Source: Candidatus Pelagibacter sp. (GTDB lineage Bacteria > Pseudomonadota > Alphaproteobacteria > Pelagibacterales > Pelagibacteraceae). Taken from it: a stretch of 64,000 bases of DNA. The notes under the pieces are model-generated. The model worked only from the letters and a program-made list of their open reading frames with translations, searched no databases and was not told where the DNA came from. The translations under genes were made by a program, and so were the position numbers. The stretch lies in NCBI GenBank assembly GCA_028101445.1, contig JAOHKR010000002.1:1-64000 (forward strand). The letters are read 5' to 3'. This document shows positions 1 through 8,116 of the stretch, piece after piece (position 1 is the stretch's first letter; each line of letters opens with the position of its first letter).

Positions 1-699
1 CTACTTAATTCAAAACTAAAATTTAATTTTGAATATGATGATTATAAAATTAAAATTTATAATTCTTATTTTAGAAATAAAAATTTGGTATTTAACAATG
101 AGAGTACAGTAATATATCGTCCTTTTCTTTCCTTAAATTCAATTATTAATGTAGAAGACATAGATATAGATTTATTAAAAAGTATAAATTTAAATGAAAT
201 TCTAGCTGCAAAAAATTTGATAAAAAAAATAAATACAAATAATCAAATAAAATTTAAGTCAAAAAAATTTAACAGAAAATTAATAGATAGTTTAGACCTC
301 AAAATTAATTTAGCTTATGGGAGATTAAATTATTTAAAAAAAATATCAATTAAAGAAAATTTTTCTACATGTAAAGGAGATGTAAATTTTTTAGAAGAAT
401 ATCCAGTTTTACATTTTGATTGTTTATTAATGTCCAGTGACAAAAAGAAATTTTTAAAATTGTTTTCAATTAAATATAAGAAAAAAAATGAATTATTAAA
501 TCTTCACGCTAAAGGAAGTATTAATCTTCTCAGTAAAAAAATTAATTTTAAAAAAATTCTAGTTAATGAAGATTACCAAGCATCAAAAGAGGATCTTAAT
601 TATTTCAAACAGATATTTGAGACTGTGTTTTTTCAAAAAGATTTCTTGGGTATTTTAAATTCTAATAAGATTAGCGAGTTTATTTTAGAAATTAACTAA
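1..699 (+). CDS. 3' end of a large protein, function unknown (possibly AsmA-like)
   Basis: The reading frame is open from the first base of the window, so this is the C-terminal part (about 232 residues) of a gene that begins upstream. A TTG at 85 is only an internal codon. The protein is rich in Lys, Asn, Ile and Leu, with alternating beta-type stretches such as LDLKINLAYGRLNYLKK, which resembles the repetitive C-terminal portion of AsmA/DUF3971-type envelope proteins. That assignment is a guess from composition and pattern. It ends one base before the convergent fumC stop. Confidence 0.6.
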   Translation, partial: LLNSKLKFNFEYDDYKIKIYNSYFRNKNLVFNNESTVIYRPFLSLNSIINVEDIDIDLLKSINLNEILAAKNLIKKINTNNQIKFKSKKFNRKLIDSLDLKINLAYGRLNYLKKISIKENFSTCKGDVNFLEEYPVLHFDCLLMSSDKKKFLKLFSIKYKKKNELLNLHAKGSINLLSKKINFKKILVNEDYQASKEDLNYFKQIFETVFFQKDFLGILNSNKISEFILEIN

Positions 700-700
700 A

Positions 701-2089
701 TTATTTAGGCTTGGTCATTTTTATAGGGCTCATAATTTTATCGTACTCTTTTTCTTTTATTAGTCCTGCTTTAATAACTTCTGTTTTTAAAGTTGTTCCA
801 TTTTTATGAGCTGTTTTAGCAATTTGAGCTGCTCTATCGTAGCCAATTTTTGGAGCTAAGGCTGTCACCATCATTAAAGAATTATCTAATAAATAACTTA
901 TTCTTTTTTTATCTGCTTTAATTCCTTTGACACAGTAAAGACCAAAAGTTTTTGATGAGTCACTCATAATTTCTATAGATTGTAAAATGTTATGAATAAT
1001 TAATGGTTTAAAAACATTTAATTCAAAGTGTCCGTGAGAACCTGCCATTGTGATACCGTTGTGATTACCGATAACTTTTACACAAACCATAGTAACTGCC
1101 TCAGATTGAGTTGGATTTACTTTACCTGGCATAATTGATGAGCCGGGCTCATTAGAAGGAAGTATCAGTTCACCATAACCAGCTCTTGGGCCAGAACCTA
1201 AAAATCTAATATCATTTGCAATCTTCATTAAGCACACAGCAGCTGTGTTTAAAGTTCCTGAAAAATTAACAATTTCATCATGAGCCGCTAATGCTGCAAA
1301 CTTATTTACCGCAGGTTTAAAAGGTAACTTTGTAATTTTGCTAATTTCTTTTACAATTTTCTTATCAAAGTTTTTTCTAGTATTAAGCCCAGTTCCAACA
1401 GCGGTTCCGCCTTGTGCTAAATAATAAATTTCTTTAAGTGCATTTTCAATTCTAACAATACATTGTTTTAATTGCGCTTGATAACCAGAGAATTCTTGCC
1501 CCAAAGTTAGAGGTGTTGCATCCTGCAAGTGAGTTCTGCCAACTTTAACAATACTTTTGAATTCTTTAGATTTTTTAGCTAATTCTTTTTCTAATAATCT
1601 TAATGACGGTAAAAGTTTTTCCTTTGTTTTTAACGCAATAGCAATATGCATCGCAGTTGGAAAAACATCATTAGTAGATTGTGATTTATTTACGTGATCA
1701 TTTGGGTGAACAGGTTTTTTTGAACCTAATTTACCTCCCATCATTTCAATAGCTCTATTGGCAATTACTTCATTAACATTCATATTGGTTTGCGTGCCAG
1801 AACCCGTTTGCCAAACTTTTAGTGGAAAATGATTATCATGTTTACCTTTAATAACTTCTTCAGCTGCTTTGATAATATATTTGCTTATTTTAGGATCTAA
1901 ATCTTTATTACTTGCATTTATAATTGCAGCAGCTTTTTTTATGATTGCAATTGAATGAATAACTATAGGCCTTACTAAAAAATCACCTATATTAAAATAT
2001 TTATTGGATCTTTCTGTGGAGGCTCCCCAATACTTATCACCAGGAACTTTTATTTTTCCAATACTGTCAAATTCTATTCTGTATTTCAT
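701..2089 (-). CDS. fumC: Class II fumarate hydratase
   Basis: Converts fumarate to L-malate in the TCA cycle; cytosolic homotetramer with no iron-sulfur cluster. About 462 residues, the normal FumC length. The family signature [11 protein letters not shown] is present, as are the [12 protein letters not shown] and [14 protein letters not shown] segments that form the active site together with it. An upstream GTG (2113) would add eight residues. I chose the ATG at 2089 because it begins the family-typical [16 protein letters not shown], and a TATTAT box (2105-2110) lies just upstream of it. It stands alone, divergent from the MazG-like gene and convergent with the preceding partial gene. Confidence 0.95.
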   Translation of the reverse strand: MKYRIEFDSIGKIKVPGDKYWGASTERSNKYFNIGDFLVRPIVIHSIAIIKKAAAIINASNKDLDPKISKYIIKAAEEVIKGKHDNHFPLKVWQTGSGTQTNMNVNEVIANRAIEMMGGKLGSKKPVHPNDHVNKSQSTNDVFPTAMHIAIALKTKEKLLPSLRLLEKELAKKSKEFKSIVKVGRTHLQDATPLTLGQEFSGYQAQLKQCIVRIENALKEIYYLAQGGTAVGTGLNTRKNFDKKIVKEISKITKLPFKPAVNKFAALAAHDEIVNFSGTLNTAAVCLMKIANDIRFLGSGPRAGYGELILPSNEPGSSIMPGKVNPTQSEAVTMVCVKVIGNHNGITMAGSHGHFELNVFKPLIIHNILQSIEIMSDSSKTFGLYCVKGIKADKKRISYLLDNSLMMVTALAPKIGYDRAAQIAKTAHKNGTTLKTEVIKAGLIKEKEYDKIMSPIKMTKPK

Positions 2090-2148
2090 AAATGATTCAT
2101 TGATATAATACACTTTTATTAATTAATTATAAAATACAAAGGTTAAAA

Positions 2149-2517
2149 ATGACTAATTTTGAAATGGTTAAAAAGTTTATGAAAATATTTGGTCAAAAAG
2201 TTAAAGAAAAAGCCGAGTTTCCAGAGAAAGAAATCATTAACTTAAGGTATGAGCTTATAAAAGAAGAGCTTGAAGAATTTAAAGAAGCATTAGAAAAAAA
2301 AGACCTAACAGAAGCAGCAGATGCATTAACCGATATACTTTATGTAACATATGGTGCGGGACACGCTTTCGGTATTAATTTAGACAAGTGTTTCAAAGAA
2401 GTTCAAAATTCTAATATGAGTAAGCTTGGACTTGATGGAAAACCAATTTATAATGAAAAAGGTAAAGTAATGAAGGGACCAAATTATTTTAAACCTGATC
2501 TAAGAAAGCTGATTTAA
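2149..2517 (+). CDS. MazG/PRA-PH-like nucleotide pyrophosphohydrolase
   Basis: A 122-residue all-alpha protein of the MazG/HisE-like superfamily, which hydrolyses nucleoside triphosphates (often non-canonical ones) to monophosphate and pyrophosphate. The metal-binding pattern is visible: ELIKEELEEFKEAL (around residues 35-48) followed by EAADALTDILYVTYG (around 55-69), giving the paired acidic EExxE and ExxD motifs. The C-terminal part (GLDGKPIYNEKGKVMKGPNYFKPDL) resembles the phage/HisE-like branch that ends in a NxxKxxKGPNYxxP segment. An AAAGG lies 7 bases before the ATG. It is followed by a tiny ORF and a glycosyltransferase. The exact substrate is not readable from sequence. Confidence 0.85.
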   Translation: MTNFEMVKKFMKIFGQKVKEKAEFPEKEIINLRYELIKEELEEFKEALEKKDLTEAADALTDILYVTYGAGHAFGINLDKCFKEVQNSNMSKLGLDGKPIYNEKGKVMKGPNYFKPDLRKLI

Positions 2518-2519
2518 TA

Positions 2520-2600
2520 ATGAAAGAATATTATTATTGGATATTATTAGGAATGGCAGCAGGGACGTTAATGTATTTATTAGATAAATATTTATTTTAA
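2520..2600 (+). CDS. Possible 26-residue single-span membrane peptide
   Basis: An ATG two bases after the MazG-like stop opens a 26-codon frame ending at TAA (2598-2600), four bases before the start of the glycosyltransferase. The product begins MKEYYYWILLGMAAGTLMY and is one hydrophobic span flanked by charged ends. Its tight packing between two genes suggests it is translated, but it has no recognisable family and no clear Shine-Dalgarno sequence, so it could be chance. Confidence 0.35.
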   Translation: MKEYYYWILLGMAAGTLMYLLDKYLF

Positions 2601-2604
2601 ACTT

Positions 2605-4017
2605 ATGAGACTTGATGCTTATGAAAAATATTTACTCTTCTTTATTTGTTTTTTTGGAATTCTTTTAAGATACGTTAATCATTCATATGATAATTTATGG
2701 TATGATGAAATTGTTAGTTTTTGGGTTGCGAATCCAGATTTTTCTTTCCAAGAAACATTAAACCAAAATAGATTATTAGAAGTAAACTCAGTTACATATA
2801 ATCTAATATTAAAATATTTTTTTTTAGTATTCGGTTATAGTGCAGAAAATGGCAGATTAATTTCTGTTGTTTGTGGCTCGTGCTCTATATTAACCGTTGG
2901 CTATTTATGCAAAATGTTAACAAAGAATAGAATTTATCTATTTGTTGTTTTTTTGACCAGCTTTAACATTTACTTAATTTCATACTCACAAGAAATAAGA
3001 GTTTATTCAATGCTATTTTTATTTGCTTCATTAAATCTTATTTTTTTTTTTAAAATAATTAATAAAAAAAGTATAATTTTATCATTAGGGTTCGCTTTTA
3101 GTTCAATTATATTGTCGTCACTACATCCATTTTCATTAATTATCTTTTTATCTTATGCACTTTATTTAGGGTTAATATTTTTAAACCATAAAAAAATTTA
3201 TAAATATCTTTCTTTAGTAATTTTTTTAATTTTTATTTTTGCAATTTTTATTTATTTAAATGATTTTCTTTTGACAACAGATACCCAAGAAGAATATTTT
3301 TGGATGCGTAATCCAGACCTAGGTTTTTTTTCTAACTATTATTTTTCGAATTTTTTTGGATCAAGATTATTAGGATTAATTTTCCTTACAGTTTTAATTT
3401 TTCTTATTTTTAATCATTATAAAAAAAAAATTAATTTAAGTTACATCGATTTATTTTTAATAATAATTTTTTTATCTTATTTTTTGCCAATAGTGTTTGG
3501 CTATATGTTTAAGCCTGTTTTAACGAGCAGATATATAATATTTGTTTTGATTCCAATTATTTTATTAATTTCAATATTAATTAATCATTTACATATTAAA
3601 AAAAAAATATTTTTATTATCTTTATTAATACTACTATCAATTGGAAATCACTTTACAGAACAAACGTTTAAACAATTTTTTGAAAACAGAACAGTATCTA
3701 AACCAGAGTATTCCAACGCTTTAAAATATATAAATAATTCAAATAATAAATTATATTTTTTGAAAGTTAGTAAGATGAAAAATGAACAAGCAACAATTAA
3801 TGCTATAAATAATTATATTCATTATATCAGCGTTCAAAATAACCTAGATGTTAAATTTACACCTTTGCAGGATAATAATAATCCTAAAATTATTTGGCAT
3901 ATTTGCCTTCAAGATATAAATGAAAAAAAATGCTCAATTAACATAAAAAAACCATTTAATATATTGGCTATAAAAAATTTTAATAACATTGAATTAAAAT
4001 TAATAAAATTACTATAA
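2605..4017 (+). CDS. Family-39-type membrane glycosyltransferase (PMT/ArnT-like)
   Basis: A 470-residue polytopic membrane protein with about ten hydrophobic segments and a short soluble C-terminal tail (about residues 355-470). The first loop contains NLWYDEIVSFW (about residues 30-40), the acidic motif of the GT-C/PMT_2 family that uses polyprenyl-phosphate sugars as donors. A second loop carries SYSQEIRVYSM, matching the family's E-x-R-x-Y signature. It probably transfers a sugar to a lipid, polysaccharide or protein on the periplasmic side. Acceptor and sugar cannot be inferred. It lies at the left edge of the ssrA insertion, so it is probably the ancestral downstream neighbour of ssrA. 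Confidence 0.8.
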   Translation: MRLDAYEKYLLFFICFFGILLRYVNHSYDNLWYDEIVSFWVANPDFSFQETLNQNRLLEVNSVTYNLILKYFFLVFGYSAENGRLISVVCGSCSILTVGYLCKMLTKNRIYLFVVFLTSFNIYLISYSQEIRVYSMLFLFASLNLIFFFKIINKKSIILSLGFAFSSIILSSLHPFSLIIFLSYALYLGLIFLNHKKIYKYLSLVIFLIFIFAIFIYLNDFLLTTDTQEEYFWMRNPDLGFFSNYYFSNFFGSRLLGLIFLTVLIFLIFNHYKKKINLSYIDLFLIIIFLSYFLPIVFGYMFKPVLTSRYIIFVLIPIILLISILINHLHIKKKIFLLSLLILLSIGNHFTEQTFKQFFENRTVSKPEYSNALKYINNSNNKLYFLKVSKMKNEQATINAINNYIHYISVQNNLDVKFTPLQDNNNPKIIWHICLQDINEKKCSINIKKPFNILAIKNFNNIELKLIKLL

Positions 4018-4030
4018 TTTAAATAATGAG

Positions 4031-4061
4031 AAGGGGCGTTCTGTTGCCAGGTGCCCCGGAC
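4031..4061 (+). repeat. Left copy of 31-bp direct repeat (displaced ssrA 3' end)
   Basis: This 31-bp stretch is identical to 4999-5029, where it forms the 3' hairpin of the tmRNA coding piece. Here it is isolated, with no tag frame or tRNA-like domain next to it. The match is followed by three mismatches and then GTAAC again. A lone copy of a structural RNA end, in the same orientation about 970 bp away, is what a site-specific integration into ssrA leaves behind. Confidence 0.85.
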
Positions 4062-4126
4062 TTTGTAACATTATTCCTGATTATACACCATTTGCAAATG
4101 TTAATAATCTAAAATTTTAATGAAAT

Positions 4127-4144
4127 TTACGAGTAGATTACGAG
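4127..4144 (+). repeat. Inner direct repeat, left copy (possible integrase arm site)
   Basis: Reads TTACGAG-TAGA-TTACGAG, so it is itself a double 7-mer with an 11-bp period. The first 17 bases recur at 4925-4941. It lies 66 bases inside the left 31-bp repeat and immediately upstream of the first cargo gene. Confidence 0.75.
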
Positions 4145-4171
4145 TGAAGTCTTATGCTAGAATTATTGATC

Positions 4172-4567
4172 ATGAAAATTTTTATTCTTGGAGTTATAGC
4201 AAGTTTTTTATTAATTACTAAAGCATACTCATTAAGCTGTGGTCTTGAAAGCGACGTATTGACTAAACACACAAGAGACGGGTATTTAGAAATAAATATT
4301 TATAACTCTAACAGCAAAGCTGTAAATATTTCTTCTATAAAGTATTTTGATGATAACAAAAATTTAGTCAGAGAGTATGATCTTTTTAAAAGAGTAAACT
4401 CAAAGAGTAATTTAGCTTTTAGTCATTCTACTAATAGTGTTTTTTTAAAAAAGGTAACAAGCATTAATTTTGGATGTAGAATAATTGAGCCGAGATACAT
4501 AAAACCAAAGACCACAAAACCTAAAAGTGGTGCTCAAAAATGGTTAGACAAAATTAGAGGAAATTAA
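4172..4567 (+). CDS. Small secreted protein of unknown function (island cargo)
   Basis: About 131 residues from the ATG at 4172. An upstream ATG (4154) would add six residues before the signal sequence. The N-terminus MKIFILGVIASFLLITKAYS is a typical signal peptide. The mature part has two cysteines (one right after the signal, one near NFGCRIIEP) and a basic, Lys/Pro/Thr-rich tail. No family was recognised. Because the first Cys follows the signal it could be mistaken for a lipobox, but SLSC is a poor match. It lies inside the ssrA-bounded element, just after the inner repeat. Confidence 0.6.
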   Translation: MKIFILGVIASFLLITKAYSLSCGLESDVLTKHTRDGYLEINIYNSNSKAVNISSIKYFDDNKNLVREYDLFKRVNSKSNLAFSHSTNSVFLKKVTSINFGCRIIEPRYIKPKTTKPKSGAQKWLDKIRGN

Positions 4568-4578
4568 TATAACAAATT

Positions 4579-4923
4579 ATGGAAAAATTATTTAAAGATT
4601 ATTGGGAAGGTAAAGTTCCGTTAGTTAGGAGTTATTGGATTGGATGTATTCTAATCCCTATAGCTTTAGTAATTCCTATACTTCCAGCTTTAGGAGATGG
4701 AAGAGTTTCTGACGGTTATGCAATGTTTACTATTCTATGGTTCTTCGCAATGATAGCTGCAAACATTTATTTATTAATTGGTGGCTTTAGAAGTGCAACT
4801 ATTTATGTTGCTGCAAAAAAAAAGAAGAAACAAAATTCAGGTTGGGGAATAGCTGCACAAATATTAATAGTTCTTGGTGGTATCAGAACTGTACTTGAAT
4901 TTTTTAAAGTTTTAGCAAGTTAA
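4579..4923 (+). CDS. Small membrane protein of unknown function (island cargo)
   Basis: 114 residues with three likely hydrophobic segments (about residues 20-38, 47-69 and 89-108) and a very basic loop AAKKKKKQNSGWG before the last one. The start MEKLFKDYWEGKVPLVRSYW is reminiscent of small inner-membrane proteins of the DUF805 sort, but the match is weak. It sits 11 bases after the secreted protein gene, so the two probably form one transcription unit. The stop codon is two bases before the right inner repeat. Confidence 0.6.
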   Translation: MEKLFKDYWEGKVPLVRSYWIGCILIPIALVIPILPALGDGRVSDGYAMFTILWFFAMIAANIYLLIGGFRSATIYVAAKKKKKQNSGWGIAAQILIVLGGIRTVLEFFKVLAS

Positions 4924-4924
4924 A

Positions 4925-4941
4925 TTACGAGTAGATTACGA
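4925..4941 (+). repeat. Inner direct repeat, right copy (possible integrase arm site)
   Basis: TTACGAGTAGATTACGA, identical over 17 bases and in the same orientation as 4127-4143. It lies 57 bases inside the right 31-bp repeat. Confidence 0.75.
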
Positions 4942-4996
4942 CCTATCAGGTTGCATTTTTAAATTAGCATTAATAATAAAGGAAAACAGAAAAGTA

Positions 4997-5245
4997 GTAA
5001 GGGGCGTTCTGTTGCCAGGTGCCCCGGACCCCGTAACTTAATTAACTAAGTTAATTAAGCAGCAAGTGCGTAACTTTCGTTAGCATTTGTAAATTGGCCC
5101 GTTACGTCGGAACCATCTCGTACGAAAGAACAGCCTTTAGACATCCGTCGATCCTAATTCACCCCCATAAGTTGTAAATGGTGGAGGTGGTGGGTACTGC
5201 CCCCACGTCCGTAATGTTTATTACGAAATCCGTTTATCGTCATAG
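4997..5245 (-). ncRNA. ssrA: Two-piece (permuted) tmRNA
   Basis: Rescues stalled ribosomes by tagging the nascent peptide. On the minus strand the acceptor piece comes first (about 5245-5179). It has a T-arm with stem GTGGG/CCCAC, then CACCTCC-A-CCA with encoded CCA ending at 5179. After a 12-base intervening segment (5178-5167) the coding piece begins with GGGGGTG (5166-5160), which pairs over 7 bp with CACCTCC and gives the G3-U70 wobble pair that alanyl-tRNA synthetase requires. The tag frame (5055-5084, possibly from 5090) reads ANESYALAA-stop, ending in the usual ALAA degradation signal. A GC-rich hairpin (5023-4999) closes the piece. This permuted two-piece form is typical of alphaproteobacteria. 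Exact mature ends are estimates. Confidence 0.93.
4999..5029 (+). repeat. Right copy of 31-bp direct repeat (native ssrA end)
   Basis: Identical to 4031-4061. On the minus strand it folds as a hairpin with stem GGGGC/GCCCC and an inner CTG/CAG pairing, downstream of the tmRNA tag frame, so this copy belongs to the functional gene. Confidence 0.85.
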
Positions 5246-5264
5246 TTGGAAAACCAACAATATT

Positions 5265-5292
5265 AATATAAAACTCTTTTAAATAGAATCAA
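5265..5292 (-). promoter_or_regulatory. Predicted ssrA promoter
   Basis: On the minus strand TTGATT (5292-5287) and TATATT (5270-5265) are separated by 16 bases and lie about 20 bases before the start of the acceptor piece. The surroundings are AT-rich, so chance similarity is possible. Confidence 0.4.
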
Positions 5293-5305
5293 TTAAAAAC
5301 TTAAT

Positions 5306-6310
5306 ATGAAATTGCTTGAAACATTAGTAAAAGACGAAAAAAAAAACGATCAGATTTTATATTCTTCTGGGCCTTATTGGGATTATAAGAATCTAAGAAC
5401 ATTGAATGAAATAAAAAAAAAAGGCATTAAAGATTTTAGAGGTCTATCTACTGGAATTGGCACTTCATTTGCGGATAACCAAGTTCTAGATGTTAGAAAT
5501 GAATTAAATTTTAAAGGGAAACTCGTTGCAAAATTTTTTTCCATGCCTTTAATAAAAAAAATTTTTCAATCTCAAATTAATATCACCAGACATCATTTGA
5601 ACAATTATTTAGATAACTTTGCTATAGTTTATAAAAACAATCCTTTAGTACAAAAGCTTATTAAAAAATATAATTTTATAAATACAACTCAATTTGGCTG
5701 TATTAGTAAATTTAAATATCTTGAAAAAGAGTATTCAACTCATTATCTAGAGATGGCTTATAGAATAGAAAATTTATCAGAGAAATTTGATTTTAAAAAA
5801 ATTAAAACCTTCTTTGAAATTGGAGGAGGATTTGGAGCCAACACTCATTTTTTACTCACAAATTTTCCTAATATAAAAAAAGTAATTTACCTAGATGCTG
5901 TCCCCAATATTTATGTTGGTACCGAATATTTAAGGCATCACTTTAAAGATAAAGTTAAAGACTATTTAGATGTAAAAAACAAAAGTGAAATTTGCTTTGA
6001 AAATAATGAAGACCTTGAAATTATTTGTATACCGCCTTGGGAAATTGAAAGAGTTAACGTTAAAATTGATCATTTCCATAATGCTGCTAGTTTTGTAGAG
6101 ATGCCAGAAAAATCAGTAAAAAATTATATTAAGTTTGTAGAAAAGTTTGAAACAAAAGAGATATCACTTATTTCTTATGACGATTTTGATTTAAATACGA
6201 CCTTTGATCCAAATATTATGTCAAATTTTTTTAATAGTAAACTTAACGCGTCATGGAAAAATCATTTAATTGAAGGTCAAAAAGGAAGAGAAATATATTT
6301 AACAAATTGA
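5306..6310 (+). CDS. SAM-dependent methyltransferase, putative sugar O-methyltransferase type
   Basis: 334 residues. The methyltransferase motif I is clear: [16 protein letters not shown] (about residues 171-186), followed by the motif II acidic stretch [17 protein letters not shown]. The long N-terminal region and the [19 protein letters not shown] segment after the core match the family annotated as putative sugar O-methyltransferase, found in surface-polysaccharide clusters. The substrate is therefore likely a nucleotide-linked or glycan sugar, by family only. Its stop overlaps the TTG start of thyX (TTGA), so the two are translationally coupled although functionally unrelated. Confidence 0.75.
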   Translation: MKLLETLVKDEKKNDQILYSSGPYWDYKNLRTLNEIKKKGIKDFRGLSTGIGTSFADNQVLDVRNELNFKGKLVAKFFSMPLIKKIFQSQINITRHHLNNYLDNFAIVYKNNPLVQKLIKKYNFINTTQFGCISKFKYLEKEYSTHYLEMAYRIENLSEKFDFKKIKTFFEIGGGFGANTHFLLTNFPNIKKVIYLDAVPNIYVGTEYLRHHFKDKVKDYLDVKNKSEICFENNEDLEIICIPPWEIERVNVKIDHFHNAASFVEMPEKSVKNYIKFVEKFETKEISLISYDDFDLNTTFDPNIMSNFFNSKLNASWKNHLIEGQKGREIYLTN

Positions 6311-7254
6311 AACTTACTAAAGAACAAAAGCAAGAAATTTCAGATCAACAATTTCAGAAAAACTCTACAAAAAGAGTAACTTCTCCAGAACTTGAGAAAA
6401 TTCTCTATGAGGCCTTGCCAGTACTAGATCATGGCTTTGTCAGAGTTGTAGATTATATGGGTGATGATACTTCAGTAGTGCAGTCAGCAAGAGTTTCATA
6501 TGGCAAAGGAACTAAAAAAGTTTCAACTGATGAAGGTTTAATTAAATATTTAATGAGACATTGGCATTCAACACCATTTGAAATGTGTGAAATTAAATAC
6601 CACGTTAAACTTCCAATTTTCATTGCCCGTCAATGGATTAGACATAGAACTGCAAATGTTAACGAGTATTCAGCAAGATATTCGATCTTAGACAAAGAAT
6701 TTTATATTCCAGCAAAAGAACAGTTATCTGCTCAATCGACAATTAACAGACAGGGTAGAGGAGATTTAATTACAGGCGAACAAGCTGACGAAGTTCTTAA
6801 AATTTTAAAAGATGATGCCACTAGAACTTACGGTAATTATGAAAAAATGCTTAATGAAAGATTTGACGGAACAACTATTGACGAAGGTAAGCCTGGTCTT
6901 GCAAGAGAGTTAGCTAGAATGAATTTAACTTTAAATTCTTATACTCAATGGTATTGGAAAACAGACTTATTGAATTTGTTAAACTTTTTATTTTTAAGAG
7001 CTGATAGCCACGCTCAATACGAAATAAGAGTATACGCTGAAACAATGCTTGATACAGTAAAAAAATGGGTTCCAATAACACACGCTGCATTTTTAGATTA
7101 TAGAGTTGGTGCCGTTCATGTTTCTGCTAAAGGAAAAAAAGTAATTCAAAAAATGGTCAAGGGTGAGAAATGTGATGTTGAGAGTTCAGGTTTGTCAAAG
7201 AGAGAATGGAATGAATTGATGACTTCTTTTGGATTTACTAAAAAGATTGTTTAA
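6307..7254 (+). CDS. thyX: Flavin-dependent thymidylate synthase
   Basis: Makes dTMP from dUMP with methylene-tetrahydrofolate, using FAD and NADPH. 315 residues, in the upper range for ThyX. The signature RHRxxxxNEYSxR is present as [13 protein letters not shown] (about residues 112-124) after ARQWI. The start is TTG at 6307, overlapping the preceding stop by four bases; the next in-frame ATG is about 50 residues in and would remove conserved sequence. SAR11 genomes rely on ThyX rather than ThyA, so it is probably essential. Its 3' end overlaps the convergent mrp gene by 17 bases. Confidence 0.95.
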   Translation: MKLTKEQKQEISDQQFQKNSTKRVTSPELEKILYEALPVLDHGFVRVVDYMGDDTSVVQSARVSYGKGTKKVSTDEGLIKYLMRHWHSTPFEMCEIKYHVKLPIFIARQWIRHRTANVNEYSARYSILDKEFYIPAKEQLSAQSTINRQGRGDLITGEQADEVLKILKDDATRTYGNYEKMLNERFDGTTIDEGKPGLARELARMNLTLNSYTQWYWKTDLLNLLNFLFLRADSHAQYEIRVYAETMLDTVKKWVPITHAAFLDYRVGAVHVSAKGKKVIQKMVKGEKCDVESSGLSKREWNELMTSFGFTKKIV

Positions 7255-8062
7255 TTTTTTCTGCAATATCTTTAAATATTTTTGACACTTCATGATCGGG
7301 ATCCGAGTGGGTTAATGGATCTCCTTTATCAGCTGAATTTCTTAAATCTTGATTTAAAGGAATTTTACCAAGAAAATTTTTATTAAATTCTTTTGCTGTT
7401 TTTTCAACTCCGCCTTCTCCAAAAATTTTATATTCTTTCCCATCATCACCTTTAAAGAAACTCATATTATCAATTAGACCTAATATTTTTACACCTGTTT
7501 TATCAAACATTTGAATTCCTCTTTTTACATCTAGAAGAGCAAGATCTTGAGGTGTGGAAACAATTATTGCTCCATCTACTTTAACCTCTTGTGCAAAAGT
7601 TAATTGTGTATCACCCGTACCTGGAGGCATATCAACAATGATTATATCTCTATCTTTCCATAAAACTTTTTGTGTCATTGTTTTTAATGCACTAATAACC
7701 ATTGGACCTCTCCAAATCATTGGAGTTTGTTCATCAACTAAAAAACCCATAGACATGCATTGAGCGTCATATTTTTCTAGAGGTATTAATGCTTTACCAT
7801 CTTCACTTTTAGGTTTTTCATTTAAATTAATTAATTTTGGAAGAGAAGGTCCGTAAACATCAGCATCAAGAATACCAATTTTAAGTCCTAAATTTTGTAG
7901 CGCAAAAGCTAAGTTTATAGCAACCGTAGATTTACCAACTCCACCTTTTGCGCTAGAAACTAATATTGTAAATTTAGTCCCATTAATTGGAGTTTTAACA
8001 AATTGCTTTGGAGCAAGCTTTTCTTTCATTGCTTGGCTCATTTCTGCTTTTTTTTCGGTCAT
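7238..8062 (-). CDS. mrp: Mrp/NBP35-type iron-sulfur carrier ATPase
   Basis: A P-loop ATPase that binds and delivers iron-sulfur clusters. About 274 residues from the ATG at 8062, chosen over an upstream TTG (8092) because AAGAG lies 9 bases before it. The deviant Walker [11 protein letters not shown] (about residues 37-46), and [13 protein letters not shown] are diagnostic. The N-terminal MIP18/DUF59 domain of longer Mrp proteins is absent. The C-terminal CxxC usually found after ENMS is replaced: the segment reads [18 protein letters not shown], as in some other alphaproteobacterial members, so cluster binding must differ or be lost. Divergent from hflK. Confidence 0.9.
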   Translation of the reverse strand: MTEKKAEMSQAMKEKLAPKQFVKTPINGTKFTILVSSAKGGVGKSTVAINLAFALQNLGLKIGILDADVYGPSLPKLINLNEKPKSEDGKALIPLEKYDAQCMSMGFLVDEQTPMIWRGPMVISALKTMTQKVLWKDRDIIIVDMPPGTGDTQLTFAQEVKVDGAIIVSTPQDLALLDVKRGIQMFDKTGVKILGLIDNMSFFKGDDGKEYKIFGEGGVEKTAKEFNKNFLGKIPLNQDLRNSADKGDPLTHSDPDHEVSKIFKDIAEKIKQSF

Positions 8063-8081
8063 AATATCGCTCTTACATAAC

Positions 8082-8111
8082 TTGTTTTTCAACTAAAAGT
8101 CACTATATAAA
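8082..8111 (+). promoter_or_regulatory. hflK promoter, predicted leaderless transcript
   Basis: TTGTTT (8082-8087), an 18-base spacer and TATAAA (8106-8111) end only five bases before the hflK ATG. Transcription would then start at or within a base or two of the start codon. No Shine-Dalgarno sequence lies between the box and the ATG, which is consistent with a leaderless mRNA. Confidence 0.5.
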
Positions 8112-8116
8112 GTGTC

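Larger units (their letters stand above)
4031..5029. mobile_element. Small integrated element (mini-island) at the ssrA 3' end
   Basis: About 1 kb bounded by 31-bp direct repeats of the tmRNA end (4031-4061 and 4999-5029). Just inside each boundary is a second direct repeat, TTACGAGTAGATTACGA (4127-4143 and 4925-4941), placed as integrase arm sites would be. Between them are two small genes of unknown function and no integrase or other mobility gene. ssrA is a classic target of tyrosine integrases. I infer a decayed or satellite element that depends on an integrase supplied elsewhere. The repeats are directly visible; the mobility is inference. Confidence 0.65.

Noticed and set aside
4031..4061. 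A second, complete tmRNA gene at the left repeat
   Set aside because: Only the 3' hairpin is present; there is no tag frame, acceptor stem or CCA nearby.
4172..4923. Integrase or excisionase gene within the ssrA element
   Set aside because: Neither small protein has tyrosine-recombinase motifs or a helix-turn-helix; one is secreted and one is a membrane protein.
8063..8092. TTG start adding ten residues to Mrp
   Set aside because: The upstream codons overlap the hflK promoter region, and the ATG at 8062 has a better ribosome site.
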